This document shows positions 1 to 10,347 of a DNA stretch of 64,000 nt, in pieces. Position numbers and translations under genes: made by a program. Source of the stretch: Diphasiastrum complanatum. Its lineage: Eukaryota; Streptophyta; Lycopodiopsida; Lycopodiales; Lycopodiaceae. The notes beneath the pieces were generated by a model. That model was not told the DNA's origin and did no database searches. It saw nothing but the letters and a program-made list of their open reading frames with translations. Within the stretch, counting starts at the first letter, position 1. Each line of letters opens with the position of its first letter. The stretch covers positions 49,363,044 through 49,427,043 of the forward strand of contig CM055102.1 in the NCBI GenBank assembly GCA_029204225.1. Reading direction: 5' to 3'.

Positions 1-1045
1 AAATCTTAGAAAAGCCCATCAATTGCTTCAGTGAATTGCCGCCTTAATGAATGGATCTTTGTTGCATTCAAGATCATTGCTTCTCCCCCATGGAAAGCTG
101 TTGTGTGGAGGACTGTCAATAGCCGCTTCATTCAAAATCATTGCCTTGCCCCATGCAATGCTATTGTGTGGATGATTGCAGGTAGCAACAACTCATGGAG
201 GTAGATGAAAGAGTCAACATTTGTTTGGAAAAATGCGTGATCACTGCTTCCTAGGCACACTCACGGTCCTCTCATTGACTCTTGAAAAGCGTCTTTTTGC
301 AAGGACTAAGCTAATCCAAAGATGTGGAGGAATCAAACCTCCACCTTCCAAACGGTGGGCCTAGATTCCAAGGTGGAAAGTGAGGGCCCATGGTACTCTT
401 CTGCCCTCCATAATGCTCATGCTCAGAGTTTGTGTGTATTTTGGAGGCACCTCCTCCCACAATTTTTTCAAGTAGACAGTTCGTAATGCCACAATCTGCA
501 AAATGTCTGTGACAGTCTGCCTTGGTTAAAACATATTTTAAATAGGTTTGTTTTATGGAATATAGTGAGTACGTATAATGTACATGTATATTTTTTATAG
601 AATTTATTGATCATTGCTAAAATAAAGTTTCTTTGTATAAGTAAAGATTGTGTAGGTTGTATTTGTCAATTTTCTTGTTACATGTATGTATATGTGGGGG
701 AACTTTAGTTTTTTTATCTAACATGTTGTTAAGGAAAAAAAAAAATTACTTGTTTACTTTAACATTTTGAATGTAATAAATATAAAAACATTTTTCATGA
801 TGAGTCAAGGAACTTGTTCACTAATATATTGCATGTGCAAGCAAGCAATAATGTGTTTGTTTTTTAAGTCTATAAACACAAAATAAAATCTAATGTATGA
901 AACTTAAATTTGTAATGATAGTATAATAGTAATTGTGTGTGTTTTTGTTTGTAATAATAAAATATGGTCATTGTAATGTGTACACTGTTTGGTAATAAAA
1001 ATAGTCTAAACATGTAAACATGGTAATTGTCATTATAAATTTATA
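1..1045. other. non-coding AT-rich flank, presumed 3' end of the Helentron
   Basis: I see no credible coding region here. The endonuclease reading frame of the Helentron ends at 1046 on the minus strand, so this stretch should contain the 3' terminus of that element. I could not identify a terminal hairpin or boundary with confidence. Positions 540-1040 are very AT-rich with short T and A runs; 1-540 has a more balanced composition and may be unrelated flank. Confidence 0.4.
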
Positions 1046-2396
1046 TTAATTTGCTTGGAATATGTAATATACAGGAGAGTGGTCACTCCAATATGCATGT
1101 GTTGATCCTGAGGTACATTTGAAGTTTTGGTTGTTGGTCCAGATATGGTCTAGTTGACTTTCGTACACAGTTGTTGGATTTTGAAATTGTAATTTAAATT
1201 CATATTGTTGCATACATTTATAAAGCGCATTTGAATGGTCATTTTCACATAGCATATCGATATTAAAGTCACCGAGAATAATGCCAGGAATATGTAACGC
1301 AATGTTTGAAAGAATTTTATCTAATGTTTGAATAAAAGATGTTAGGTTTGAATGTGGTTTTCGATATAATGTCATGATACATGCATGTAATAATAGGTTG
1401 GTATTAAATTTAGTGTATAAAATTTTTATAGTTTCAGTATTATGCATTGTGTATTTTTGAAGTGTTTGATTTTCCCTATATGCTATAGTTGTTTCTATGA
1501 ATTTGTAATTGTTCAATGTACCAGAAAAAAGGAGAAAAATATGGGTGCTTGTACATGTTTATTGTTTCTTGCAGACATAATATATGTGATGACAGTGAGT
1601 TTGGATCGACACAAATATCAATAATGTGATTTTGTAAGGATCGAGTATTCAATGAGCACACAATAAGATATGCGTTACAATGAATCCGGGTGTCAGGTAT
1701 AGATAGATACCATTTTGCCGAGGTACAAAGTCGGTCAATTTGAACTTTTTTATCTAGTTTGAAATTATTTGTTTGTAAATATAAAACAAAATGTAGGTTG
1801 TCTACATTCCGTACACGTGTCAATGTTGTATATGCCAAACCATGTTGTCGAATACCATTCGGATTAAAAATTAATTTGTTTATAGTTAGTCCTTGTGCAC
1901 GATGTATTGTACGTGCAACTATAACACATATTGGAAATTGTTTTCTAGTTACTGTATTTGAAGTTGAGTGTCAAATTGAAATTCTTTTACTATTTTGTGA
2001 ATTGGAGTCCAAGTTTTGTTTATATTGTAAAATTCATATATATGAGCATGTTCATACTTTGCTTTCATGCCTATTGTTATATCAAAAAATTCAATCCATA
2101 TAATGTCAATTGCCTGAATTGTCGTTTTTGTTTGAAAAATACCATCTGCACCATTAACAATTCCATCTTCAATCTCAATATTTGTGCCACAAATTTTTAT
2201 GAGCATTCTAGTTTTAACTTGTATTGTTTTCAAGAGTGCAGCAGTTTGGGCGGGATTATCAGGGATTGAAATTTAGTTGCTTCACATATTAGAATCCACG
2301 TTGATAGAATGAAAAATAAATGTTTTACCAGCTACATTTCAAAAGCTTCTCTATTGTATTCATGCACAGTTCTGTTTGTTTGACATATGTAAGGTG
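1046..2396 (-). pseudogene. Helentron helicase C-terminal part plus EEP-type endonuclease
   Basis: This is the distal part of the Helentron polyprotein. From 2396 downwards the reading shows late Pif1-helicase motifs: NGADGIF (about 2150), TIHRAQGLT (about 1890) and LAYTTLTRVRN (about 1830). It then passes into an endonuclease/exonuclease/phosphatase fold with SLNTRSLQNHI and ILCLQETI (about 1640-1580), GIILGDFNIDML (about 1290-1260) and WSDHSPV near the end (about 1085). The Q-E, D-x-N and S-D-H residues are the metal-binding and catalytic signature of that nuclease family, which nicks DNA. At least three frame changes break the chain (near 2230, 1950-1840 and 1510), so no intact product is expected. 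The part between the late and early helicase motifs was displaced by the copia element. Confidence 0.8.
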
Positions 2397-2401
2397 TATT
2401 T

Positions 2402-3100
2402 TGTGAAGAATTGCCAAAAATTGGCAAATCTAGCTTGATCAAAAACCATGTAGAATAGTGTAAATTGTGTACACAAGTGGGTCCCACACATGTGAGGCCA
2501 TGATGCCACATGGGAAACCCATCCTAATGTAGGTTAGGTCAAGTCAAGAGAGTTGGTCATGTCTATTTGGTGGTCATCCCTACTTTATAGGACCTACATC
2601 TAAGTTTAAGGTGAAAATTTGACCAAATAGCTACCTACCAAGCATAACTCTAGGAAATAGACTAGGGTTTCATTTTAGGTCAAGGAGAGTGAGTTAACTT
2701 CCTTATTACATGCTGGAAATCCACTAACTTCAAGAAGGAAGTCGAATTTGCTATGTATTCCCTCTCTCCATAGTGAGAAGATAGAAAATTTTTGGAGCTC
2801 ATTGGCAATCTCAAGCTAGTTCACTATGTACATTGAGTTTCTGCGATCCAAATGAAACCAAATCAATTTGTACTTGTTTCTCAGGTTGAAGGCCGTACTA
2901 CAGCCTGTAGTACACACATGTGGGCTCGGATTTCAATGTTTCTCAATGCTTTTGATTGTTAATGCTTGTTGTTTGTCAAATTGCCAATCTAGATCAACTT
3001 TTTTGTGTCTAGTTTTTTATAGATTGTTAAGCAAGCATCCAATCACTCTTGTGGATCTTTTGTAGATCCATTTATGGTCCTAAAGTACAGTACTTTCACA
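2402..3100 (+). repeat. 5' LTR of copia C1
   Basis: A 699-bp repeat beginning TGTGAAGAATTGCC and ending TACTTTCACA, with its partner at 6271-6970. It ends exactly at the primer-binding site. Relatives of this LTR occur reversed at 14459-15149 and, more diverged, at 23872-24704. Confidence 0.95.
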
Positions 3101-3112
3101 TGGTATCAGAGC
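3101..3112 (+). promoter_or_regulatory. primer-binding site of copia C1
   Basis: TGGTATCAGAGC directly follows the 5' LTR. This is the standard plant Ty1/copia site, complementary to initiator methionine tRNA, where minus-strand cDNA synthesis starts. Confidence 0.9.
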
Positions 3113-3903
3113 CAAGTACAAGAGCATAAGCCATTGATCTAATGCAAATCCATTTTTAGCAAGTTTTGGTGCTAAAAACTAGTCTTGAGAGGGCAAGCTA
3201 GAATCTTGATTTTGGTGAGGAGATTTGATCCCAAACTTGGTAGGGTCCAAATCCGTACTGTCCACATGTTTGGGCACCTCTGAACCTGCATTTAATGCAT
3301 GGTATTCATTTGATCCAAAAAAATTCAATTTGTGAGCTATTGGTGTAATTTTTGGCGGAGATCCTAGGATAATCTACCAAGATCATTTGCCATTGATTAG
3401 ATTTGAATTTGTTTCATGGAATCTAATTAATCTAGGCTGAGTTCAAGTCCTATTAAGGTTAAAAACAGGTCTTGAAAGTACACCAAGAAGGAAGAAAGAG
3501 ATTAAGTCTTTTTTTGTCCAAAAATAGCCAAAATTGGCAAGATTTGATTGTAAGTAGATTTCACATCATCTTATCTTCATTCCAACTTTGTGAGGGAGTG
3601 CTAGAACTGAGATTATAAGTCCATTTGTTGGATTAGAAATCTAATTTGAGTGAAAAACTACAAGAGAGAGACCTTAGTGAGTTTCTAGAGACAATCAAAT
3701 CCATTTCTTGGCAAGATTTGTTTGAAAGTAGTTTTCACTTCATCTTATCTTCATTCCAGCTTTGTGAGGGAGTGATAGAACTGTGATTATAAGTCCATTT
3801 GTTGGATTAGAAATCAAATTTGAGTGAAACACTGCAAGTGTGAGACCTTTGTGAGTTTCAAGTCAATCAAATCTATTTCTTGTTTGTAGAAGTCACTAGT
3901 AAG

Positions 3904-6060
3904 ATGGGATCTGCTGGAGCATACCTTCTAGAAGCTAGTGAGAGGTTGAATTCTACAAATTATGCTATTTGGAAGGTTAGAATGGAGTCACTATTGGTGC
4001 TCCAAGACCTTTATGAGTTCTTGATTGAAGATGAAGATGAACCTCTAGGTGCACATGAGTTAGCTAGATACAAGAAGAGATCTAGGCTTGCACTTCATTG
4101 TGTGAAGATGAATGTGAGCAATGATTTGTTGAGAGAAGTATCAGCTTGTACTAATGCTAAAGAGGCTTGGGAGTCTTTAAAATCAATCTATGAGTCTAGC
4201 AACACTTCTAGAATTCTTATGCTTAGAAATCAAATTTTGCAAAGCATGAGGAGAAGTGAGGAGAGTGCACAGGATTATGTACTCAGAATCAAGTCTCTAA
4301 ATAGGGAGTTGGCTTCCATTGGAGAGAAGATTCATGATGGAGAGCTTGTACAAATTGTCCTTAATGGTCTAGGAGATGACTTTGCAAATTTGGTCCAAAG
4401 TTTTGCCATGCAAGACACTTTGCCAACTATAGAAGAACTTCACACTGTATTAGTGGCTGAAGAGTGTAGGATGCTCCATCCAAAATCTAGGATGAGTTCC
4501 TTGTCGTTGCAGGATGGTGATGAGAAAGCCAATTTCTCATTCAAGGGAAAAAAGAAGACCAATGGAAAGAAGAAGCATCCAAAGGAGGCCAAAGAAGAGG
4601 ATGATGCATCAAGCTCAAAGGACAAGTCAAAGCAAAAATGCTTCTTTTGTGGAAAAAAGGGGCATTATGCATCTGAATGCTACAAGAGGCTAAGAGCACA
4701 AGTGGAGGAAGACAAACAAGGAAACCTTGCAAAGGAGGAGGAGGAGGATGAAGTAGATGTATTCTTGATGGCATCTACATCCTCACCAACAAGCAATAGC
4801 AATTCAAGAGACAATTGGTGGATCGACAGTGGGGCTAGCTCCCACATGTCTTGTGAAAAGGACTTTTTCTCAACCTTACACTCATTCAATGATGCTAAAA
4901 ACTTTGTCTTTACTGCAAATGATGAAGAGTGTAGGATAGATGGTGTTGGCACCATATCTTTGTGTCTAGAATCCTCAAAATGCATGGATCTAGAAAATGT
5001 CCTTTATGTACCATCAATCACCAAGAATATGCTTAGTGTTGGTCTACTCTTAGAAAGTGGTTTGGATGTCCACTTTAAGCATGGTGTTTGCTTCATCTTG
5101 AAGAATGATGTTTGCATTGCAAAGGGATTTAAACATGGAAGATTGTTTAAGTTGGAAGCTAGTGTTGCTTTTAAAAGAATGAGCTTGGCAAAGGAGGAGA
5201 TCACTCAAGAGGAGATCTTGGCAAAGTGTGATCTTGCTTGCATTGAGGAGGAGCATCAAAAGGAGGAAGATCTTGAGGATCAGCCTCAAAGCATGAGAGT
5301 TCCAAGGGAGTCCTCAATGACAATGGCCGAGTCATCAAATTGCATGCAAATTGTCCATTCAAGTGTGCATCTTGAAAGGGTGGTGAGCATGGGAGAGTCT
5401 ACTATCTTTGAATACTTTTTGGAAAGTATTAGTAGACATGAGGTGACTTGTTTCTTACCTTTAAGATCCATGGTGTTTATTACTTTGTATGACAAGACAA
5501 TGAAATGGGATGCTTTGAAATCTACATTTGTTGTTGATAAAGCAATTTCATTGGATAACTATTTTTGTAATAGCTTGAATAGAGTCATAAAAGATGAAAC
5601 ATCATTTGCTTTGGAAATCTTTGTGTCCACATGCTTTGTGCATGATCATTACAATGTAAGGACCAAAGATTATCCTATTTCAATGATAGGAACAATGGTA
5701 GTGTTTTGCTCTTCAAGTAGAGATTGTAGAATCTACTTGTTTTCCACCAAAGAATTTGTCAATGGTGGAAATGTGATCTTTCAAGAGTGGAAGATTTGTA
5801 AACTTGAAGAAGCACCTTTGGATCAACACATTATTCAATTCATTGATGTTTTGGAGTCAAGTCAAGTGGAGGATCAAGCTCAAGACCCGAGGACTCCAAG
5901 AGGAACCTTGAGCATCAAGATGGAGCCATATAGGCTCAATCATATGGATCAAGCAAGGCAAGTTGTCTTTGGCAACATTATGTATGCACTTAATATTTTA
6001 ATTGATGTATCTTCAAGTGCACAAAATGCCTTGGAATCCATGGCTTGGCATGATGTTTAG
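3904..6060 (+). CDS. copia gag-protease with a ~300-residue unassigned C-terminal extension
   Basis: An uninterrupted frame of 718 residues from the ATG at 3904, which starts the gag homology (LNSTNYAIWKVRM). Residues 1-210 match the copia gag (UBN2-type) domain that forms the virus-like particle. A CCHC knuckle, CFFCGKKGHYASEC, begins at residue 246 and would bind RNA. The aspartic protease active site WWIDSGASSHM has its Asp at residue 308, followed by LENVLYVPSITKNMLSV. A full copia polyprotein would then continue with integrase, reverse transcriptase and RNase H; here about 300 residues follow with no motif I recognise. Parts (DPRTPRG and an acidic stretch) resemble the linker between integrase and reverse transcriptase. 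An open gag frame without polymerase fits a TR-GAG-type element mobilised by relatives. Confidence 0.85.
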   Translation: MGSAGAYLLEASERLNSTNYAIWKVRMESLLVLQDLYEFLIEDEDEPLGAHELARYKKRSRLALHCVKMNVSNDLLREVSACTNAKEAWESLKSIYESSNTSRILMLRNQILQSMRRSEESAQDYVLRIKSLNRELASIGEKIHDGELVQIVLNGLGDDFANLVQSFAMQDTLPTIEELHTVLVAEECRMLHPKSRMSSLSLQDGDEKANFSFKGKKKTNGKKKHPKEAKEEDDASSSKDKSKQKCFFCGKKGHYASECYKRLRAQVEEDKQGNLAKEEEEDEVDVFLMASTSSPTSNSNSRDNWWIDSGASSHMSCEKDFFSTLHSFNDAKNFVFTANDEECRIDGVGTISLCLESSKCMDLENVLYVPSITKNMLSVGLLLESGLDVHFKHGVCFILKNDVCIAKGFKHGRLFKLEASVAFKRMSLAKEEITQEEILAKCDLACIEEEHQKEEDLEDQPQSMRVPRESSMTMAESSNCMQIVHSSVHLERVVSMGESTIFEYFLESISRHEVTCFLPLRSMVFITLYDKTMKWDALKSTFVVDKAISLDNYFCNSLNRVIKDETSFALEIFVSTCFVHDHYNVRTKDYPISMIGTMVVFCSSSRDCRIYLFSTKEFVNGGNVIFQEWKICKLEEAPLDQHIIQFIDVLESSQVEDQAQDPRTPRGTLSIKMEPYRLNHMDQARQVVFGNIMYALNILIDVSSSAQNALESMAWHDV

Positions 6061-6084
6061 TTTTGAAGTGTGCTACATGTATAT

Positions 6085-6256
6085 AGACACATTTATGGAA
6101 CATCTTGTAAGGGATCCTCTAAGAGGTGGTGAAAGATCCTTCATGGACATCATTCTATATTGGAGTCTCAAAAGTTCCTTGTTTGTAGCTAGATTTTTTA
6201 GACACTTCTAAAAGCTTTCATTCATCTATCAAGAGAGTTGTAAATAGATCAAGCTA
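6085..6256 (+). pseudogene. remnant of copia RNase H start
   Basis: In a frame different from gag, the reading DPLRGGERSFMDIILYWSL resembles the stretch DPNKGDERSFVEVTLFRSL in the copia RNase H region at about 62790-62850 of this window. It shows that C1 descends from a full element by an internal deletion that removed integrase and reverse transcriptase. Confidence 0.6.
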
Positions 6257-6260
6257 AATT

Positions 6261-6270
6261 TGAGGAGGAG
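6261..6270 (+). promoter_or_regulatory. polypurine tract of copia C1
   Basis: TGAGGAGGAG lies immediately before the 3' LTR, the expected place for the plus-strand primer. Confidence 0.7.
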
Positions 6271-6970
6271 TGTGAAGAATTGCCAAAAATTGACAAATCT
6301 AGCTTGATCAAAAACCATGTAGAATAGTGTAAATTGTGTACACAAGTGGGTCCCACACATGTGAGGCCATGATGCCACATGGGAAACCCATCCTAATGTA
6401 GGTTAGGTCAAGTCAAGAGAGTTGGTCATGTCTATTTGGTGGTCATCCCTACTTTATAGGACCTACATCTAAGTTTAAGGTGAAAATTTGACCAACTAGC
6501 TACCTACCAAGCATAACTCTAGGAAATAGACTAGGGTTTCATTTTAGGTCAAGGAGAGTGAGTTAACTTCCTTATTACATGCTGGAAATCCACCTAACTT
6601 CAAGAAGGAAGTCGAATTTGCTATGTATTCCCCCTCTCCATAGTGAGAAGATAGAAAATTTTTGGAGCTCATTGGCAATCTCAAGCTAGTTCACTATGTA
6701 CATTGAGTTTTTGTGATCCAAATGAAACCAAATCAATTTGTACTTGTTTCTCAGGTTGAAGTCCGTACTACAGCCTGTAGTACACACGTGTGGGCTCGGA
6801 TTTCAATGTTTCTCAATGCTTTTGATTGTTAATGCTTGTTGTTTGTCAAATTGCCAATCTAGATCAACTTTTTTGTGTCTAGTTTTTTATAGATTGTTAA
6901 GCAAGCATCCAATCACTCTTGTGGATCTTTTGTAGATCCATTTATGGTCCTAAAGTATAGTACTTTCACA
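6271..6970 (+). repeat. 3' LTR of copia C1
   Basis: A 700-bp copy of the 2402-3100 LTR. It ends TACTTTCACA and is followed by the TATTT target duplication. Confidence 0.95.
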
Positions 6971-6975
6971 TATTT

Positions 6976-8176
6976 GGTATAGATAAATGTGGTATGTAGC
7001 AATAACTATTTAACCTATCCAAATCGAGTTTGTTGTGTTGTGTTTTACGTAGTCTATTTAACACATCAATAAAATCTGTATTTTATTGACACATTCTTTG
7101 TAATAGTTCGTAGCATTTGGGTAATGTGTGCCAATAGGATTTTTCAAATAAATTTGTTGTTTTGTATTTCATTTCAAATATCCAAGAATCATGTACGGGC
7201 CCAACTTGGAACATGTCACCACATGTAATGACATTAAGGCCTCCAAAAAACTCATCTGGTTTATGTTTGATTGCACATAGTCGTTGATCTGCAAATTGGA
7301 ATGTTCTATGACCAATCAAGGATATTTCATCAAATACTACAAGCTGTAAATCTTGGTATTTAATTGAAGTTTTTGTAACGTATCAAAAGACAATGATGTA
7401 AGATGTACTATATTTATAGGAATATGAAGGGCTGAATGAATTGTAGTACTATGTGCATTGAACGCTGCTTTTCCGATATATGCTAATAATAAGGCTTTTG
7501 GTGATTCAACACTAGTTGATTTAAACTTGTAGTAATGACGTAGTAAACCTTGTACCAAAGCTAACAAGGTAAATGTTTTACCAGACTCCACACCACCAGT
7601 TAAAAACAAATGGATGTTTTGTTTTGGTTGGGTTTGTTTGCGATACATAATATCTGTGAAGATGAGGTGTTGTTCCATATTTAGTGATTGTATATATTTA
7701 AAATATTTATTTTCGTCGAGAATATTATATGTTAGATGTATTTGGTTAGATGTTCGTATGTTAGTTTTTTTTTGTTTTTCTGTAGGAATATCAAGGTTGA
7801 TATTATAACAACATGTGTGTCCATTGTAATTTAATGTGCTCATGTTCAAAGATGATGTGCTCGTTGACAAAGATGTGTTCTGTTGTGAATCACTTATAGA
7901 TGTATCCAAATCAAGATTATAATTATAATGAAATCTTTTGCGATTTTGTTCTCTAATCAAGAAATAGCAATTGTAAGCATCTGTGTATGTAGAAAACAGT
8001 TCTTGTATTGTGTTCTCTGTATTTGAAAATGGCTTGTATAATAGTAATTGTTCACGATAAAAATTCATGGGATCTTTATGTATGTTATAGTGTACATATT
8101 GAATTATTTGTTCGTTTTTATTGACGAATACATGAAGCAATTTCACAATATTGAAAAAATATATGTTGCTAAACAC
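6976..8176 (-). pseudogene. Helentron Pif1-type helicase, N-terminal half
   Basis: Superfamily 1 DNA helicase part of the Helentron protein, needed to unwind DNA during rolling-circle transposition. The frame from 8176 contains the Walker A loop LTGGVESGKT (about 7590), where the usual glycine after V is Glu, then AYIGKAAFNAHSTT (about 7470). After a frame break near 7337 the Walker B/motif III region follows: GHRTFQFADQRL and GLNVITCGDMFQVGP (about 7300-7190). A stop at 7083-7085 ends the frame, but helicase-like residues continue in another frame to 6976, where the copia target duplication begins. The Walker A substitution, the frameshift and the insertion all argue for a dead copy. Confidence 0.8.
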
Positions 8177-8258
8177 ATGTCGTTATATTTAGAAGGGTGT
8201 TCTATGTATTTTTTTATTTGTATTTTGTAAAGTATGTTCGTAGAATCTATCGTGATAA

Positions 8259-9432
8259 TTATAAATCCCGTTTTGTTTTTAAAACAAATGTACATTTGTG
8301 TTCAGGATTTGTATTGATAAAAGTAAATGTTCTTGTTGAAGCATGTAATGGTAGTGATAAAACAATAAAAGTTGCTTGTTGTGCACTCATTTGTTGGGTA
8401 TTTAAAAAAGTATTAGCTACATTTCTTAATCGAGTAAATGTGTCATCACCTTGTGCTATCGATGTTTTGATAGTTTGTTGCAACATACGTGACATAGTTG
8501 TGTCAGTTTTGGTCAAGTAAGTTGTACAATAACTTGCAGCAGCATATGGATCTAAAATGTACTGAATGTCCATGTTTGCATTCCATAATTTAGATATAGT
8601 AGGATTAAATGCGTTCGTGTAAATATCATCAGGATTTTTGCGCAAAATAATGGTTCGTTTGTTAATACTACTACGTAATGCTTGTATGTAGTTATGAGTA
8701 TCTATATGTAATGAATCAATCCATGCTATGAATGATACGTTAATTGTTGTATCAATACAATTGATTTGTTCGTAAATATTTTTATACAATCGAGCATAGT
8801 ACGATCGCAATTCACATTTTTTATCATGAAAGGGTTTTAGAATCATAGTTGTATGCATAGGTGGACGTGGATAATGAAATCTACAGTGTCCAAGGTTTTT
8901 TTTGTGAAAGCATATTTGCTTATGTTTGTGTGTTTGAATATCTCGATTTTTCAGGAGTAATTTGGTGTGGTTACATGAAATAAATTTGTCAATAGAAGTT
9001 GTAATGTCGCATTCATTGTTATTGTTGTATGTAGGAACATGTTTTATCCAAATCATTTCATGATCGTGTTGACTTCCACGGTGTTGAAATTCTGTAACGA
9101 AAAAGTTATCTGAAATATCTCCTAAATAATCTTAGTGTATTAATTTTTGCTACATAATACCTAGCACATGTAGTTGGATCTATTCGTAAAAGAGCTCTAA
9201 AATATGCATTTTCATTAGAGTAATCAGATGCATGTACTATGTTTGATTTCATATATTGCAAACAAGTTGTTAATGGTGTCCATCTTGTTTCAGCACAAGA
9301 TAAAGTTACAAAAAAGGTTGGGGGTGCAAGTTGACGAATCATAGCAAATATGTTTTTTTGTAAATTAGATTTGTAATCTGGCGATGTATGTATATTTGAA
9401 AAATCTTTGAAGCCAAGATTTGAATGTAACAA
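8259..9432 (-). pseudogene. Helentron N-terminal domain and HUH Rep nuclease
   Basis: This is the replication-initiator nuclease that nicks and joins Helitron DNA ends. The 9432-9106 frame carries the Helitron-like N domain: NLGFKDFSNIHTSPDYKS, then MIRQLAPPTFFVTLSCAE. A one-base frame change near 9107 follows. The next frame reads EFQHRGSQHDHEMIW at about 9090-9050, a clear HUH motif with His-x-His. Further on, LWNANMDIQYILDPYAAA and YCTTYLTK (about 8590-8500) hold the pair of tyrosines expected for a two-Tyr Rep, and QMSAQQATFIVLSLPL lies at about 8390. Domain order and spacing match the family. The frameshift between the N domain and the HUH motif prevents a single product unless it is an assembly error. 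Confidence 0.85.
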
Positions 9433-9528
9433 ATTTTCAATGTTACTATCACATAGTACACTGTAAGAGGTTGATGATCAACATCCGGTGCCAAGTCAAT
9501 ATACATAAATATATAAACATACAATATA

Positions 9529-10308
9529 TTAAAAGCAACAAATATGATGTACGTGTGCTTGATCCTGTTCTTCAAAGCCGTCAGCAACCGTTAACACACA
9601 GCGACGATGTTCGTTAGTAGTAATGTCAATGATAACAACAACGAATATGCCTAAGAGCAGTGAATTGTGTATGTCTTTGTTTTTGGCCAATAAATGTATG
9701 TCATCATCACAAAAAACTGCTAAACATATTTCTGGAAAAAAGCCCACGCGCATAGGCAAATAAATAATACGAATACATTTGCCAATTTCAAGTTTATCTA
9801 TAATGCCACGATAATATGTTTTGTAAATTGATAACGTGACAATACCAGCATCATGCACATCCATAAGATCTAGTTTCAAGTATCGTGCGTAGGGCATGTT
9901 CATCATAAAGTTTCCATATTTGCAAAGTATCTATCCCCCAAAATATACATTAGACAGACCAAGTGCAATATCTGCAAAAAATACTTGATGCAAATTTGTT
10001 GGGGATGCTAGTAATGAATCATGCTCTATGCGTAATCGCTTATTATCCTCACCACGTTCTCAAAAAGTTTTTCTCTTTGAATTCAATGATACATCTATAT
10101 CTATCGAGTGTAGATCAACAATCGATACCACGGCTGATGCACTACTACTAGTTGACAGCATGTGCAATAATGCACGTCTACTAGATGTGTTTTGAAATTG
10201 TTCCAATACCCGACAGTTAGGGTCTGCGTTTACATGCATTGATCCGTGTACATGATCGTTGTAACTAGAAGTAGGTAGATCTATCGGAAGACATTCTACA
10301 AAAAGCAT
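9529..10308 (-). pseudogene. upstream Helentron ORF, possible OB-fold protein
   Basis: Two minus-strand segments (10308-10060 and 9906-9529) are joined by coding-like sequence with one or two stops. They lie just upstream of the Rep domain and in the same direction, so they probably belong to the Helentron, either as the N-terminal region of the large protein or as a separate helper. The 9906-9529 part is rich in beta-type residues (GIVTLSIYKTYYRG, IGKCIRIIYL, RRCVLTVADG), which could fit an OB fold like the RPA-like proteins carried by plant Helitrons. I do not see a diagnostic motif, so the fold is a guess. Confidence 0.35.
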
Positions 10309-10347
10309 AAAAATAAATAATCAAATTCATTATATAATATTACAATC

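Larger units (their letters stand above)
2397..6975 (+). mobile_element. Ty1/copia element C1, non-autonomous (gag-protease only), with TSD TATTT
   Basis: The LTRs at 2402-3100 and 6271-6970 both start TGTGAA and end TTCACA. They are flanked by the 5-bp direct repeat TATTT (2397-2401 and 6971-6975). A primer-binding site follows the 5' LTR directly and a purine tract precedes the 3' LTR. Inside there is a gag-protease frame but no integrase or reverse transcriptase; only a short RNase H remnant survives near 6085-6180. The two LTRs differ at about ten of 700 positions by eye, so the insertion is young although the element cannot move by itself. It lies inside the Helentron helicase. Confidence 0.93.
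1046..10308 (-). mobile_element. Helentron (Helitron with endonuclease), decayed and split by a copia insertion
   Basis: On the minus strand the order is: upstream ORF (10308-9529), Helitron N-terminal domain and HUH Rep domain (9432-8259), Pif1-type helicase (8176-6976, resuming at 2396) and an apurinic-like endonuclease (about 1640-1046). Rep, helicase and then a C-terminal endonuclease is the defining order of the Helentron/Helitron2 branch; canonical plant Helitrons carry RPA-like genes and no endonuclease. The copia insertion at 2402-6970 accounts for the gap in the helicase. Several frameshifts and stops make this copy non-functional. Terminal sequences were not identified, so the limits given are those of coding evidence only. 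Confidence 0.8.

Noticed and set aside
1442-2269. Plus-strand ORFs over the Helentron end
   Set aside because: Antisense shadows of the helicase and endonuclease, Cys- and Phe-rich with no motifs.
2868-3065. 65-codon ORF repeated at 6738-6935
   Set aside because: Both lie inside the C1 LTRs; the identity reflects the LTR pair, not a gene.
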